In this document: in pieces, positions 44,841 through 53,266 of the stretch
Layout of the letters: every line of letters begins with the position of its first letter
Position numbering within the stretch: position 1 is the stretch's first letter
DNA from: DASYTH01 sp045806965
Lineage (GTDB): Bacteria; Actinomycetota; Actinomycetes; Mycobacteriales; Pseudonocardiaceae
DNA: 64,000 nt
Reading direction: 5' to 3'
Assembly (NCBI GenBank): GCA_045806965.1
Contig: JBJMIG010000015.1
Location: forward strand, 76,587 to 140,586
Made by a program: the position numbers and the translations under genes
Notes under the pieces: model-generated
Seen by the model: the letters and a program-made list of their open reading frames with translations, nothing else
The model's database searches: none
What the model was told of the DNA's origin: nothing

Positions 44841-46196
44841 TCAGTTGTGGTCCTCGAGCAACTCGGTGACCAGGGCCGCGATCGGGGAGCGCTCCGAGCG
44901 GGTCAGTGTGACGTGCGCGAAGAGCGGGTGGCCCTTGAGCTTCTCGATGACCGCGGCGACACCGTCGTACCGGCCGACCCGCAGGTTGTCCCGCTGCGCC
45001 ACGTCGTGGGTGAGCACCACCCGGGAACCGGCGCCCAGCCGGGACAGCACGGTCAGCAGGACGTTGCGTTCGAGCGACTGCGCCTCGTCGACGATGACGA
45101 ACGCGTCGTGCAGGGAGCGGCCGCGGATGTGTGTCAGCGGCAGGACCTCGAGCATCCCGCGGTCCAGCACCTCGTCGATCACCGCCTGGGTGACCAGCGC
45201 ACCGAGCGTGTCGAACACCGCCTGCGCCCAGGGCTGCATCTTCTCCGACTCCGAGCCGGGCAGGTAGCCGAGATCCTGGCCGCCGACCGGGTAGACCGGG
45301 CGAAACACCACCACCCGGCGGTGCTGGTTGCGCTCCATGACCGCCTCGAGCCCGGCGCACAGGGCCAGCGCCGACTTGCCGGTGCCGGCCCGGCCGCCCA
45401 GCGAGACGATCCCCACCTCGGGATCGAGCAGCAGGTCGAGCGCCACTCGCTGCTCGGCGGACCGGCCGTGCAGGCCGAACGCCTCCCGGTCGCCGCGGAC
45501 CAGCCGCACCTGCTTGTCCCGGTTGACCCGGCCGAGCGCGCTGGACGAGCCGCCAAGCAGCCGCAGCCCGGTGTGGCAGGGGAACTCGCCGACCGACTCG
45601 ATGCCGAACCCGGCCAGATCGACGTGGCCGTCCCGGTAGAGCGCGTCCAGCGCGTCCTGCGGCACCTCCAGGTCGGCCATCCCGGTCCAGCCGGACGGGG
45701 TGACCTCCTGCGCGCGGTACTCGTCGGCCTCGAGCCCGACGGCCGCGGCCTTGACCCGCAGCGGGATGTCCTTGGTGACCAGCACCACCGACGGTACGTG
45801 CGCGGCCAGGTTCAGCGCGCAGGCGAGGATCCGGGCGTCGTTGGAGTCGGCCCGAAAGCCGGGCGGGAGGACCTCGGGGTCGGAATGGTTCAGCTCGACC
45901 CGCACGCTGCCGCCCTCGGCACCGATGGCGATGGGCCGGTCCAGCCGGCCGTGCTGCAGCCGTAGGTCGTCCAGCAGGCGCAGTGCCTCTCTGGCGAACC
46001 AGCCGAGCTCGGGATGATGCCGCTTGCCTTCCAGCTCACCGATCACGACCAGCGGCAGGACCACCGCGTGCTCGGCGAAACGGGTAACCGCCCACGGGTC
46101 GGAGAGCAGCACCGACGTGTCGAGGACGTAGGTACGCCGGTCGGCGGCCGAGTCGGCTGATGAGGCGGTGCGCCTGGACGAACGAGAAGCAGTCAC
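44841..46196 (-). CDS. phoH2: PhoH family protein with PIN domain (PhoH2)
   Basis: 451 residues. The N-terminal PIN RNase domain (RTYVLDTSVLLSDPWAVTRF, with acidic residues also in IGELEGKR and RADSNDARILA) is joined to a PhoH ATPase (Walker A GRAGTGKSALALCAGL; AFVIVDEAQSL as Walker B; SRVVLTHDVAQRD). Mycobacterial PhoH2 (Rv1095) is an ATP-dependent RNA helicase and ribonuclease. GTG start chosen for the GGGAG site nearby. The 320-bp upstream gap carries two hairpins. Confidence 0.94.
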   Translation of the reverse strand: MTASRSSRRTASSADSAADRRTYVLDTSVLLSDPWAVTRFAEHAVVLPLVVIGELEGKRHHPELGWFAREALRLLDDLRLQHGRLDRPIAIGAEGGSVRVELNHSDPEVLPPGFRADSNDARILACALNLAAHVPSVVLVTKDIPLRVKAAAVGLEADEYRAQEVTPSGWTGMADLEVPQDALDALYRDGHVDLAGFGIESVGEFPCHTGLRLLGGSSSALGRVNRDKQVRLVRGDREAFGLHGRSAEQRVALDLLLDPEVGIVSLGGRAGTGKSALALCAGLEAVMERNQHRRVVVFRPVYPVGGQDLGYLPGSESEKMQPWAQAVFDTLGALVTQAVIDEVLDRGMLEVLPLTHIRGRSLHDAFVIVDEAQSLERNVLLTVLSRLGAGSRVVLTHDVAQRDNLRVGRYDGVAAVIEKLKGHPLFAHVTLTRSERSPIAALVTELLEDHN

Positions 46197-46269
46197 GGCA
46201 ACTCCCGTGCGAACGCGACACCCACGTCCGCTCCTCGAAGGGCCGGGCACCCGCCCTGGCTGGCCAGTC

Positions 46270-46329
46270 CGCCTGCACCGCCGGTGCGGTGTCAGGCGAG
46301 CCGCCCACGAGGGCCGGGTGCCGGCCCTC
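46270..46329 (-). other. Two strong hairpins in the phoH2 upstream region
   Basis: Part of the 320-bp gene-free gap 46197-46517. CGCCTGCACCG (from 46270) pairs with CGGTGTCAGGCG (to 46298), one bulge; GAGGGCCGG (46309-46317) pairs with CCGGCCCTC (46321-46329) across GTG. They could be the terminator of the upstream prenyl synthase gene or leader structures of phoH2. A variant of the second motif, AGGGCCGGGCACCCGCCCT, occurs at about 46,239-46,257. Confidence 0.5.
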
Positions 46330-46517
46330 TCGCGATCGCTACCGTCACGACCAGGGCCTCCCGGATGAGCCGCGCTGGCACGACCCACCACTGCGGACGC
46401 TACCTGTGCGTGCCGTCCTCGAAAAGGCAGCCACACAGGTGATTTTGTTCTTCCCCAGGGGCGGTGACGTTCCGCTACCGACTCCGGACAACTCCGCCTC
46501 GCGCCGGCCGGCACCCG

Positions 46518-47303
46518 TCACGAACCGAAGCGGCGGTGCCTGATCGCGTAGTCGCGCAGCGCGCGCAGGAAGTCGGTGCGCCGGAACTCGGGCCAGTAGG
46601 CCTCGCAGAACCAGAACTCGGAGTGCGCCGACTGCCAGAGCAGGAACCCGGACAGCCGCTGCTCACCTGAGGTGCGGATGACCAGGTCGGGGTCCGGCTG
46701 ACCGAAGGTGTAGAGGTGCTCGGCGATGTGGTCGACGTCGAGCACCTCGGCCAACTCCTCGATCGACGTGCCGGCCTCGGCGTGCTGCTGGAGCAGCTTG
46801 CGCACGGCGTCGGCGATCTCCCGGCGCCCGCCGTAACCCACCGCGATGTTGACCTCGATGCCGGTCTTGCCCTCGGTCCGCTTGGCGGCCGCCACGAGCC
46901 GGGCCGCGGTGTCCTGGGGCAGCACGTCCAGCGCTCCGATAATGCGCACCTGCCAGGGGTTCTCCGGCTGGGCCAGCTCGTCGACCACGTCGTTGATGAT
47001 CTCCAGCAGCGGCCCAAGCTCGTGCTCCGGGCGGTTCACGTTGTCGGTGGACAACAGCCACAAGGTGACGATCTCGACGCCGGCCTCGCGGCACCAGCCG
47101 AGCAGGTCCACGACCCGCCGGGCGCCGGCCCGGTGCCCGTCGTTGACGTCGGTGAAGCCCGCCTCGCGCGCCCAGCGGCGGTTGCCGTCCAGCACCACCC
47201 CGACGTGTCGCGGCCGGTTGCCGGCGGCCTGCTGGATCAACCGCTTGTCGTAGAGGCCGTAGACCAGGTCGGCGGCTCGTCTGCGCAGACTCACTTCCCG
47301 CAC
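46518..47303 (-). CDS. Short-chain Z-isoprenyl diphosphate synthase (UppS family)
   Basis: 261 residues of the cis-prenyltransferase family. The diphosphate site is VVLDGNRRWAREAGF, with WLLSTDNVNRP and the C-terminal RTSGEQRLSGFLLWQSAHSE, and the EFWFCEAYWPEF acidic region. The context (next to trhA and phoH2) matches Rv1086, the Z,E-farnesyl diphosphate synthase that provides the primer for decaprenyl phosphate. The start is uncertain: GTG at 47303, 47294 or 47333; none has a good ribosome site. Confidence 0.9.
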   Translation of the reverse strand: MREVSLRRRAADLVYGLYDKRLIQQAAGNRPRHVGVVLDGNRRWAREAGFTDVNDGHRAGARRVVDLLGWCREAGVEIVTLWLLSTDNVNRPEHELGPLLEIINDVVDELAQPENPWQVRIIGALDVLPQDTAARLVAAAKRTEGKTGIEVNIAVGYGGRREIADAVRKLLQQHAEAGTSIEELAEVLDVDHIAEHLYTFGQPDPDLVIRTSGEQRLSGFLLWQSAHSEFWFCEAYWPEFRRTDFLRALRDYAIRHRRFGS

Positions 47304-47341
47304 GGTACGCCGATCGGGCTCGAACGGGCACACTGGAAGGC

Positions 47342-47779
47342 ATGCAACGCACCGAGATAGATCCGCGGTGGCAGGACATCGAGGTCATCGAGCGGTTGGT
47401 GCGGGAGTCCAGGACCGTTGCCGTGGTTGGACTCTCCGCCGACCCGCGGCGGCCGAGCCACGGCGTGGCGAAGTACCTGCGGGCCAGCGGCCTCGAGATC
47501 CTGCCGGTGAACCCGGAGCTGTCCGGCTGGGCCGGGCTCACCGCGTACCCGTCGCTGGACGCGCTGCCCGTCGTGCCGGACATCGTGGACGTGTTCCGCC
47601 GGCCACGGTTCGCCCCCGAGATCGCCGAGCAGGCGGTGGCGATCGGAGCCGGCGCGCTGTGGTTGCAACTCGGCGTGCTCAGCCAGGAGGCGGCCCGGAT
47701 CGCCGAGGCCGGCGGGCTGGCCGTGGTGATGGATCGGTGCCTCGCGGTGGAGCACCGCGAGGTGGTCGGCTGGAGTTGA
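47342..47779 (+). CDS. CoA-binding protein (YccU family)
   Basis: 145 residues of the CoA_binding Rossmann fold, as in the N-terminal domain of succinyl-CoA ligase: RTVAVVGLSADPRRPSHGVA, ILPVNPELSGWAG, DIVDVFRRPRFAPEIAEQAV, ALWLQLGVLSQEAARIAEAG and the final VVMDRCLAVEHRE. The stand-alone form is widespread and of unknown function. ATG with TGGAAGG upstream; divergent from the prenyl synthase. Confidence 0.9.
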   Translation: MQRTEIDPRWQDIEVIERLVRESRTVAVVGLSADPRRPSHGVAKYLRASGLEILPVNPELSGWAGLTAYPSLDALPVVPDIVDVFRRPRFAPEIAEQAVAIGAGALWLQLGVLSQEAARIAEAGGLAVVMDRCLAVEHREVVGWS

Positions 47780-47833
47780 CGGGAGTTAACTGTGCCGACC
47801 ACCACGAAAACTCGCGCGAAACCTACGGTCCCG

Positions 47834-47839
47834 TAACCT
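47834..47839 (+). promoter_or_regulatory. -10 element TAACCT for leaderless trhA mRNA
   Basis: CCGTAACCTGGTAGAT precedes the GTG at 47847; TAACCT ends 7 bp before it and no ribosome site is seen. Confidence 0.5.
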
Positions 47840-47846
47840 GGTAGAT

Positions 47847-48524
47847 GTGCCTGCCGCGACCTTGAACCCGCAGCCAACACCGCACGTCAAGCCCCGGATG
47901 CGGGGGGTGATCCACTACTGGTCATTCCTGGTGTCGGTGGCCACCGGCGCGACGCTGATCGCGTGCGCCGCCGCCACGGTGTCCGCCAAGGCGGCGCTGG
48001 CCACGTCGATCTACGGCGCCACCGTGCTCGGCATGTTCGGGGTGAGCGCGCTGTATCACCGCCGGTGGTGGGTGAGTCTGCGGGTGCGCGCCTGGATGAA
48101 GCGCCTCGACCACTCGATGATCTTCCTGTTCATCGCCGGCACGTACACCCCGTTCATGTTGCTCGCCATGCCTCTCAGCACCGGCTACGTGGTGCTGGCC
48201 GTGGTCTGGTCGGGCGCCATTGCCGGCGTGGGGTTAAAACTGTTCTGGCCGCACGCCCCCCGCTGGCTCGGCACGCCGATCTACATCGCCCTCGGCTGGG
48301 TCGCCGTCTTCGTGTTCCCCGACCTGCTGCACCACGCCGGCGTGGCCGCGCTGGTACTGCTCATGGTCGGCGGCTTCTTCTACACCCTCGGCGCCGTGTT
48401 CTACGCCACCCGCTGGCCCAACCCGTGGCCGCGCGTCTTCGGCCACCACGAGTTCTTCCACGCCGCCACGGTCCTCGCCGCGCTGTCCCACTACATCGCG
48501 ATCTGGCTGGCCATGTACCCGTAG
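47847..48524 (+). CDS. trhA: PAQR family membrane homeostasis protein TrhA (hemolysin III type)
   Basis: 225 residues, seven membrane helices. Family signatures: SALYHRRWW after helix two, RLDHSMIFLFIAGTYTP in helix three, and FGHHEFFHAATVLAALSHY with the zinc-type histidines near the end. TrhA proteins act in membrane lipid homeostasis; the hemolysin name is historical. It parallels Rv1085c next to the prenyl synthase gene. Confidence 0.94.
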   Translation: MPAATLNPQPTPHVKPRMRGVIHYWSFLVSVATGATLIACAAATVSAKAALATSIYGATVLGMFGVSALYHRRWWVSLRVRAWMKRLDHSMIFLFIAGTYTPFMLLAMPLSTGYVVLAVVWSGAIAGVGLKLFWPHAPRWLGTPIYIALGWVAVFVFPDLLHHAGVAALVLLMVGGFFYTLGAVFYATRWPNPWPRVFGHHEFFHAATVLAALSHYIAIWLAMYP

Positions 48525-48562
48525 CCGCGGTTTATGCCTTCCCCACCCCGCCAGGCTCGTCA

Positions 48563-48796
48563 TCAGGCCGGCTGCTCGCCCTCAGCCAGGAAGGCGTCGA
48601 TCGCCCGCCGGGGATGCGCCGGCCAGCGGGTCATGGTGGATGAAATCCAGCTCCAGCACACCGGGTTGACCACCCGCACCCGACACGAGTTCGCGTGGAA
48701 GGAATGCGCCTGCGCGGAGGCGTGCAACTCCCACTGCTCCGGTGCCTGGCCGGGATCATCCGCAGCCAAGCCCCCCAAGTGGTAGGCACAGGTCAT
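48563..48796 (-). CDS. Small hypothetical protein (uncertain)
   Basis: 77 residues, Trp/His/Cys-containing (ANSCRVRVVNPVCWSW; RWPAHPRRAIDAFLAEGEQ). The tail looks like a genuine protein end, but the opposite strand also carries an open frame here. It starts within 2 bp of the divergent NUDIX gene. No domain recognised. Confidence 0.35.
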   Translation of the reverse strand: MTCAYHLGGLAADDPGQAPEQWELHASAQAHSFHANSCRVRVVNPVCWSWISSTMTRWPAHPRRAIDAFLAEGEQPA

Positions 48797-49265
48797 GGCC
48801 CGCGTCGACTACTACAACGACCCCCGCGCCCCCCAGGCCAACAGCATCGTCGTCGCCGTCACCGCCTTCGTCCAAGACGACACCGGCCGCGTGCTACTCA
48901 TCCGCCGCACCGACAACGACCTCTACGCCATCCCCGGCGGTGCCCAAGAAATCGGCGAAACCCTCACCCAGACCGTCGTCCGCGAGGTAGCCGAAGAAAC
49001 CGGCCTAACCGTCGAGGTAACAGGCCTGGTCGGCATCTACTCCGACCCCGCCCACGTCATCGCCTTCACCAACGGTGAAGTCCGCCAAGAATTCTCCATC
49101 TGCTTCCGCGCCCGTCCAGTCGCAGGCACCCTCCGCACCAGCACCGAATCCAGCGAAGTCCTCTGGATCGTCCCCAGCCAGCTCGACGACCTCACCATCC
49201 ACCCCACCATCCGCCTACGCATCACCCACGGCCTGACCCACCGCCCGACGCCCTACTACCTGTAG
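48795..49265 (+). CDS. NUDIX hydrolase
   Basis: 156 residues with a complete Nudix box, GGAQEIGETLTQTVVREVAEETGL (G-x5-E-x7-REVxEExGL), following VLLIRRTDNDLYAIPG. It hydrolyses a nucleoside diphosphate linked to another group; the substrate cannot be read from sequence. The start is 15 bp inside a possible promoter shared with the small divergent frame. C-richer third codon positions with many ACC/ATC suggest a codon style a little unlike the neighbours. Confidence 0.92.
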   Translation: MARVDYYNDPRAPQANSIVVAVTAFVQDDTGRVLLIRRTDNDLYAIPGGAQEIGETLTQTVVREVAEETGLTVEVTGLVGIYSDPAHVIAFTNGEVRQEFSICFRARPVAGTLRTSTESSEVLWIVPSQLDDLTIHPTIRLRITHGLTHRPTPYYL

Positions 49266-49532
49266 TCGATCCTCATCACAGGAACTTGTAAGCTTTCATG
49301 AAAAGCTACAGGGGAATCAGTCGTCGCAGCGCCGTCAGCGAAGGTCGCAGTTAACGACGCAGTCAGGTTAGCCGCATTCTGGGCGGGCTACCTTCTGCCA
49401 GCGGCGCCGGCAAACGCTTTTCGTGCCAAGAGAGCGCCATTCCATATCACATCGCCGGTTGAGATCCTTTGAGACTTCTTCCAGAACGATGTCAAACAAA
49501 TGCACGCGATCGGCGAGGCGGCTACCCGCCGC
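49266..49532. other. Intergenic gap with an AT-rich stem-loop
   Basis: No gene recognised. At 49287-49310 TGTAAGCTTTCATGAAAAGCTACA forms a near-palindrome (AGCTTT pairs with AAAGCT). Its low GC stands out. It could be a NUDIX terminator or an operator. Confidence 0.35.
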
Positions 49533-49688
49533 TCAGGTGGAGCCGGAGCACGCCCGGCAACGCCGGGCCTGTGGCCAGCCGTACGGCCGGCTTCCCCAGA
49601 CCGGCCAGGCCATTCCGGCCAGCATCATGGACACGCAGGTCCAACAGATCCACCCGAGCCCGGTCTTGCGGGCACGTTGTTGCAACAT
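49533..49688 (-). CDS. Small membrane-like protein downstream of adoK
   Basis: 51 residues: a basic start MLQQRARKTG, a hydrophobic stretch GWICWTCVSMMLAGMAWPVWG long enough for one membrane helix, and a Arg/Cys-rich tail. The ATG has GGAAGG 8 bp upstream and lies 16 bp after the adoK stop, so it is probably the last gene of metK-adoK-this. No family recognised; it may be spurious. Confidence 0.45.
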   Translation of the reverse strand: MLQQRARKTGLGWICWTCVSMMLAGMAWPVWGSRPYGWPQARRCRACSGST

Positions 49689-49704
49689 GAAGGTACCTTC
49701 CGCC

Positions 49705-50724
49705 TCAGTTGTATCCCAGGACGTGGAGCGCCTCGGTGTGATCGCGGACCACGTTGATCATCGGTTCGACATCGACCGCCGCCTCCGGCCCGTACGCCTC
49801 GTCCATCCGCTTGACGAAGGTGTCCGGATCCAGCTCGTACTCCTGGGCACCGCGGGCCTCGAGCACCACGGTGGCCAGCAGGCAGCCGACCTGCGCCGCG
49901 CGGACCGTGGGCAGTCGCCACGCCAGGCCGGACAGGAAACCGGCGCGGAATCCGTCGCCGACCCCGGTCGGGTCCACACTGCCGCGGTCCGGCACCGCAT
50001 CGACGGTGATGGCCGGCTGCCCGGCCGACTCGATGCGCACCCCGTTCACGCCGAGTGTGGTGATCCACGAACCCACCCGCCCGAGTACCTCCGCGGACGT
50101 CCAACCCGCCTTGGACAGCAGCAGGTCGCGCTCGTACTCGTTGGTGAACAGGTAGGCCGCGCCGTTGACCAGTGACCGGATGGCGTCCCCCTCGAGCGTC
50201 GCGAGCTGCTGCGAGGGATCGGCGGCGAACGGGTAGCCGTTCGCGCGGCACTCCTCGGTGTGGCGCAGCATCGCCTCGGGGTCGTTGGGCGAGATCAGCA
50301 CGAGGTCCAGGCCACCGGCGGCCTCGGCGACCGGGCGCAGCCGGATCGCACGTGCCTCCGACATCGCGCCCGGGTAGAACGACGCTATCTGGTTGCCGTG
50401 GTCGTCGGTCGTGCACAGGAACCGGGCGGTGTGCCTGGTCTCGGACACGTGTATCCACCGGGTGTCCACGCCGTGCGCCTCGAGCCAGCACCGGTACTCG
50501 CGGAAGTCCGCGCCCACGGCGCCGACCAGCAGCGGGCTACCGCCGAGCCGGCCGAGACCGAGCGCGATGTTCGCGGCCACCCCGCCCCGGCGAATATCCA
50601 GCGTGTCAACCAGGAACGACAGGGACACCTTGTCCAGCGAGTCCGCCAGGAGCTGGTCGGTGAACCTGCCGGGAAACACCATCAGATGGTCGGTCGCAAC
50701 CGAACCCGTTACCGCGATGCGCAT
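49705..50724 (-). CDS. adoK: Adenosine kinase (PfkB family)
   Basis: 339 residues, very like M. tuberculosis AdoK: MRIAVTGSVATDHLMVFPGRF at the start, RRGGVAANIALGLGRLGG, ASFYPGAMSEARAI, the AADPSQQLATLEGDAIRSLV segment and the PfkB catalytic motif DPTGVGDGFRAGFLSG with the base Asp. It phosphorylates adenosine to AMP. Directly downstream of metK: MetK makes SAM, methyl transfer ends in SAH and adenosine, and AdoK recovers the adenosine. It sits beside a methyltransferase gene, so supply for secondary metabolism is plausible. Confidence 0.93.
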   Translation of the reverse strand: MRIAVTGSVATDHLMVFPGRFTDQLLADSLDKVSLSFLVDTLDIRRGGVAANIALGLGRLGGSPLLVGAVGADFREYRCWLEAHGVDTRWIHVSETRHTARFLCTTDDHGNQIASFYPGAMSEARAIRLRPVAEAAGGLDLVLISPNDPEAMLRHTEECRANGYPFAADPSQQLATLEGDAIRSLVNGAAYLFTNEYERDLLLSKAGWTSAEVLGRVGSWITTLGVNGVRIESAGQPAITVDAVPDRGSVDPTGVGDGFRAGFLSGLAWRLPTVRAAQVGCLLATVVLEARGAQEYELDPDTFVKRMDEAYGPEAAVDVEPMINVVRDHTEALHVLGYN

Positions 50725-50768
50725 GGCGCCCGCTCCTTCCGCAATCTCGGCGAGTCGCATATGGACGC

Positions 50769-51959
50769 TCAGTAGACGATCTCCCGCAGCGCGTCCGCCC
50801 GGTCCGTGCGCTCCCACGGCAGATCCAGGTCGGGCCGGCCGAAATGGCCGTACGCCGCGGTCTGCGCGTAGATCGGGCGCAGCAGGTCCAGGTCCCGGAT
50901 GATCGCCGCCGGGCGCAGGTCGAACACCTCGGTGATGGCCTGCTGGATCTTGGTCGGATCCACCGTCTCGGTGCCGAACGTCTCCACGAACAGGCCGACC
51001 GGTGCGGCCTTGCCGATCGCGTAGGCCACCTGCACCTCGACCCGGGACGCCAGCCCGGCGGCAACCGCGTTCTTCGCCACCCAGCGCATCGCGTACGCGG
51101 CACTCCGGTCCACCTTGGACGGATCCTTGCCGGAGAAGGCACCGCCACCGTGCCGGGCCATCCCGCCGTAGGTGTCCACGATGATCTTCCGGCCGGTCAG
51201 CCCGGCATCCCCCATCGGGCCGCCGATGACGAACCGCCCGGTGGGGTTCACCAGCAACCGTACGTTTGACGTGTCGACGGCCAACCCGGCCAGCTCGGCC
51301 GCCATGACCTGCTCGCGGATGTCCACCCTGAGCAGCCGCTCCAAGTCGATGCCCTCGGCGTGCTGACTGGACACCACCACCGTGTCCAACCGAACCGCCT
51401 GGTCGCCGGCGTACTCGATGGTGACCTGGGTCTTGCCGTCCGGCCGCAGGTAGGGCAGTGTGCCGTTCTTGCGCACGGCGGTGAGCCGCTTGGCCAACCG
51501 CTGCGCCAGCGCGATCGGCAACGGCATCAGCTCCGGGGTCTCGGTGCAGGCGTAGCCGAACATCAGGCCCTGGTCCCCCGCGCCCTGGCGGGCGATCTCG
51601 TCCTCGGTGTGTTCCACCCGCGACTCGTAGGCGGTGTCGACGCCCTGCGCGATATCCGCGGACTGCGCACCGATCGCCACGTTCACGCCACAGGAGTTGC
51701 CGTCGAAACCCTTCGCTGAGGAGTCGTACCCGATATCGAGGATCACATTCCGGACGATGTCGGGAATGTTCGCCCACGCCTCGGTGGTCACCTCACCGGC
51801 CACGTGCACCTGCCCGGTCGTGACCAGCGTCTCCACCGCCACCCGCGAACGCGGATCCTTGGCCAGCAACGCATCCAGAATCGAGTCGCTGATCGCGTCG
51901 CAGATCTTGTCCGGATGACCCTCGGTCACCGACTCCGAGGTAAACAGTCGGGAGTTCAC
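50769..51959 (-). CDS. metK: S-adenosylmethionine synthetase
   Basis: 396 residues. Signatures GHPDKICDAISDSILDA, GAGDQGLMFGYACTET and GGGAFSGKDPSKVDRSAAY are all intact. It makes SAM from methionine and ATP. GTG start at 51959 with GAGGAG six bases upstream. Operon with adoK (44 bp apart) and divergent from the O-methyltransferase at 52247. Whether this is the only metK of the cell or a cluster-dedicated second copy cannot be seen here. Confidence 0.97.
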   Translation of the reverse strand: MNSRLFTSESVTEGHPDKICDAISDSILDALLAKDPRSRVAVETLVTTGQVHVAGEVTTEAWANIPDIVRNVILDIGYDSSAKGFDGNSCGVNVAIGAQSADIAQGVDTAYESRVEHTEDEIARQGAGDQGLMFGYACTETPELMPLPIALAQRLAKRLTAVRKNGTLPYLRPDGKTQVTIEYAGDQAVRLDTVVVSSQHAEGIDLERLLRVDIREQVMAAELAGLAVDTSNVRLLVNPTGRFVIGGPMGDAGLTGRKIIVDTYGGMARHGGGAFSGKDPSKVDRSAAYAMRWVAKNAVAAGLASRVEVQVAYAIGKAAPVGLFVETFGTETVDPTKIQQAITEVFDLRPAAIIRDLDLLRPIYAQTAAYGHFGRPDLDLPWERTDRADALREIVY

Positions 51960-52025
51960 AATTCTCCTCAAGGGTTGGGACATCACCGTGCGACGCCTGA
52001 CGGATTGGTCGGCTATAAAGGCTCG

Positions 52026-52043
52026 CTAGCCGATTACGGCTAG
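52026..52043. promoter_or_regulatory. CTAGCCG-ATTA-CGGCTAG palindrome between metK and the methyltransferase
   Basis: A perfect 7-bp inverted repeat with a 4-bp spacer in the 287-bp divergent region 51960-52246. Flanks extend the symmetry imperfectly (GTCGGCTAT at 52010 versus ATACCCGAC to 52052). Candidate operator. The rest of the gap shows the ribosome site of the methyltransferase (GAGAGGAGG) and no clear riboswitch. Confidence 0.45.
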
Positions 52044-52246
52044 ATACCCGACAAAGGCTGTTGTCTGGTGCTCGAGGGCCGCTCGAAGGCCGGTTGAACG
52101 CCCGCCAGGTGCCACCCCGCCCTCCCGGGAGAAAAATCGGATCATTCGGCCGGGGACAGTCGAGCGGCTTTCCGCGGGTTGTCGAGCGGGTCTCGAGCCG
52201 GCGGCGGGAGGCTCGCGCAAAATGACCTTCGAGAGGAGGCTGGGCC

Positions 52247-53266
52247 GTGGGAACCCTGTCGACAACAGCGCCTTCGAGCTCCGCCGATCTGCTCCGGCTG
52301 GCCACCGGCTTCTGGGACGCCCGGGCCTTGGCGGTGGCCGTCGAGCTCGACCTCTTCACCGTGCTGGCCAAGGCGCCGGCAACCCTGCCGGAGCTGTGCC
52401 AGGTACTCGGCCTGCACCCCCGGCCGGCCGAGGCCCTGCTGAACGGGCTGGCCGCGCTGGGCGTTCTGGAGCTCGCCGGCGACCACTACCGCAACGGCGC
52501 GGCCGCGGCGACCTGGCTGGACCGCGCGCAACCTGCCTACCTCGGCAGTCTGTCCACCCTGGCCGGCTCGCAGTTCCCGCTGTGGAGCCGGCTGAACACA
52601 CTGCTGGTGACCGGTCAGCCGCAGACGGGCGGTCATACCGAGCTGGACGGGTACTCCGACGAGGCGGCGCTGCGCCGGTTCGTCGAGTCGATGGACGTGC
52701 TGAGCGCGCCGTGCGGGGCGGCACTGGCGGCCACGTTCGACTGGTCCGGCCGGACGACGTTGGTCGATCTCGGCGGCGGCCGGGGCAACGTGGTGGCCAC
52801 GGTGCTCGGCGCGCACCCGCACCTGCGAGGCGCCAGCTTCGATCTGCCGGACCTGCGGCCGCTGTTCGACGAGCACGTGACCAGGCTCGGCCTCGCCGAC
52901 CGAATGCGCTTCCACGCCGGCGACTTCTTCCGTGACGAGCTCCCCCCGGCCGACGTCTACCTGCTCGGGCACCTGCTGGCCGACCTGGACGACGAGCGGT
53001 GCGAGCAGCTCGTCGCCCGGGTCGCGGACGCCCTGCCGCCGGGTGGCACGCTGCTGGTCTACGACGCGATGATCGACCCCGACCGGCCGCAGACCTGGCG
53101 CAACTGGTTGCTGATGTTGAACCTGCAGCTCGTCTCGCCCGGTGGAACCGGCTACCGCACCAAGGACTGCCAGAGCTGGCTGACCCGGGCCGGGCTGGTG
53201 GAGGTCGGCGCGTGCCCGCTGGTCGACCACGAAACCCTGGTGACCGGCGTCAAGCCCCGGCCGTGA
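52247..53266 (+). CDS. SAM-dependent O-methyltransferase (secondary metabolism type)
   Basis: 339 residues, with the two-domain build of polyketide O-methyltransferases (TcmN C-domain/DnrK/DmpM class). The N-terminal winged-helix dimerisation domain includes ALAVAVELDLFTVL and LCQVLGLHPRPAEALLNGLAALGVLEL. The SAM site is LVDLGGGRGNVVATVL (about 172-187), followed by ASFDLPDLRPLFD and PADVYLLGHLLADLDDERC. GTG start with GAGAGGAGG. It probably methylates a phenolic hydroxyl of the cluster product. Confidence 0.92.
   Translation: MGTLSTTAPSSSADLLRLATGFWDARALAVAVELDLFTVLAKAPATLPELCQVLGLHPRPAEALLNGLAALGVLELAGDHYRNGAAAATWLDRAQPAYLGSLSTLAGSQFPLWSRLNTLLVTGQPQTGGHTELDGYSDEAALRRFVESMDVLSAPCGAALAATFDWSGRTTLVDLGGGRGNVVATVLGAHPHLRGASFDLPDLRPLFDEHVTRLGLADRMRFHAGDFFRDELPPADVYLLGHLLADLDDERCEQLVARVADALPPGGTLLVYDAMIDPDRPQTWRNWLLMLNLQLVSPGGTGYRTKDCQSWLTRAGLVEVGACPLVDHETLVTGVKPRP

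Noticed and set aside
46036..46308. Minus-strand 90-codon frame overlapping the phoH2 start, as a PhoAT-like antitoxin
   Set aside because: It has no ribosome site and an Arg/Gly-rich composition typical of an out-of-frame shadow of the PIN domain.
48534..48785. Plus-strand small frame ending before the NUDIX gene
   Set aside because: Composition is odd (Cys/Arg clusters), there is no ribosome site, and the opposite strand has a slightly better candidate.
51960..52246. Possible SAM or SAH riboswitch before metK
   Set aside because: The conserved cores of SAM-I/IV, SAM-II and SAH aptamers were looked for on the minus strand and not found; only a palindrome is present.
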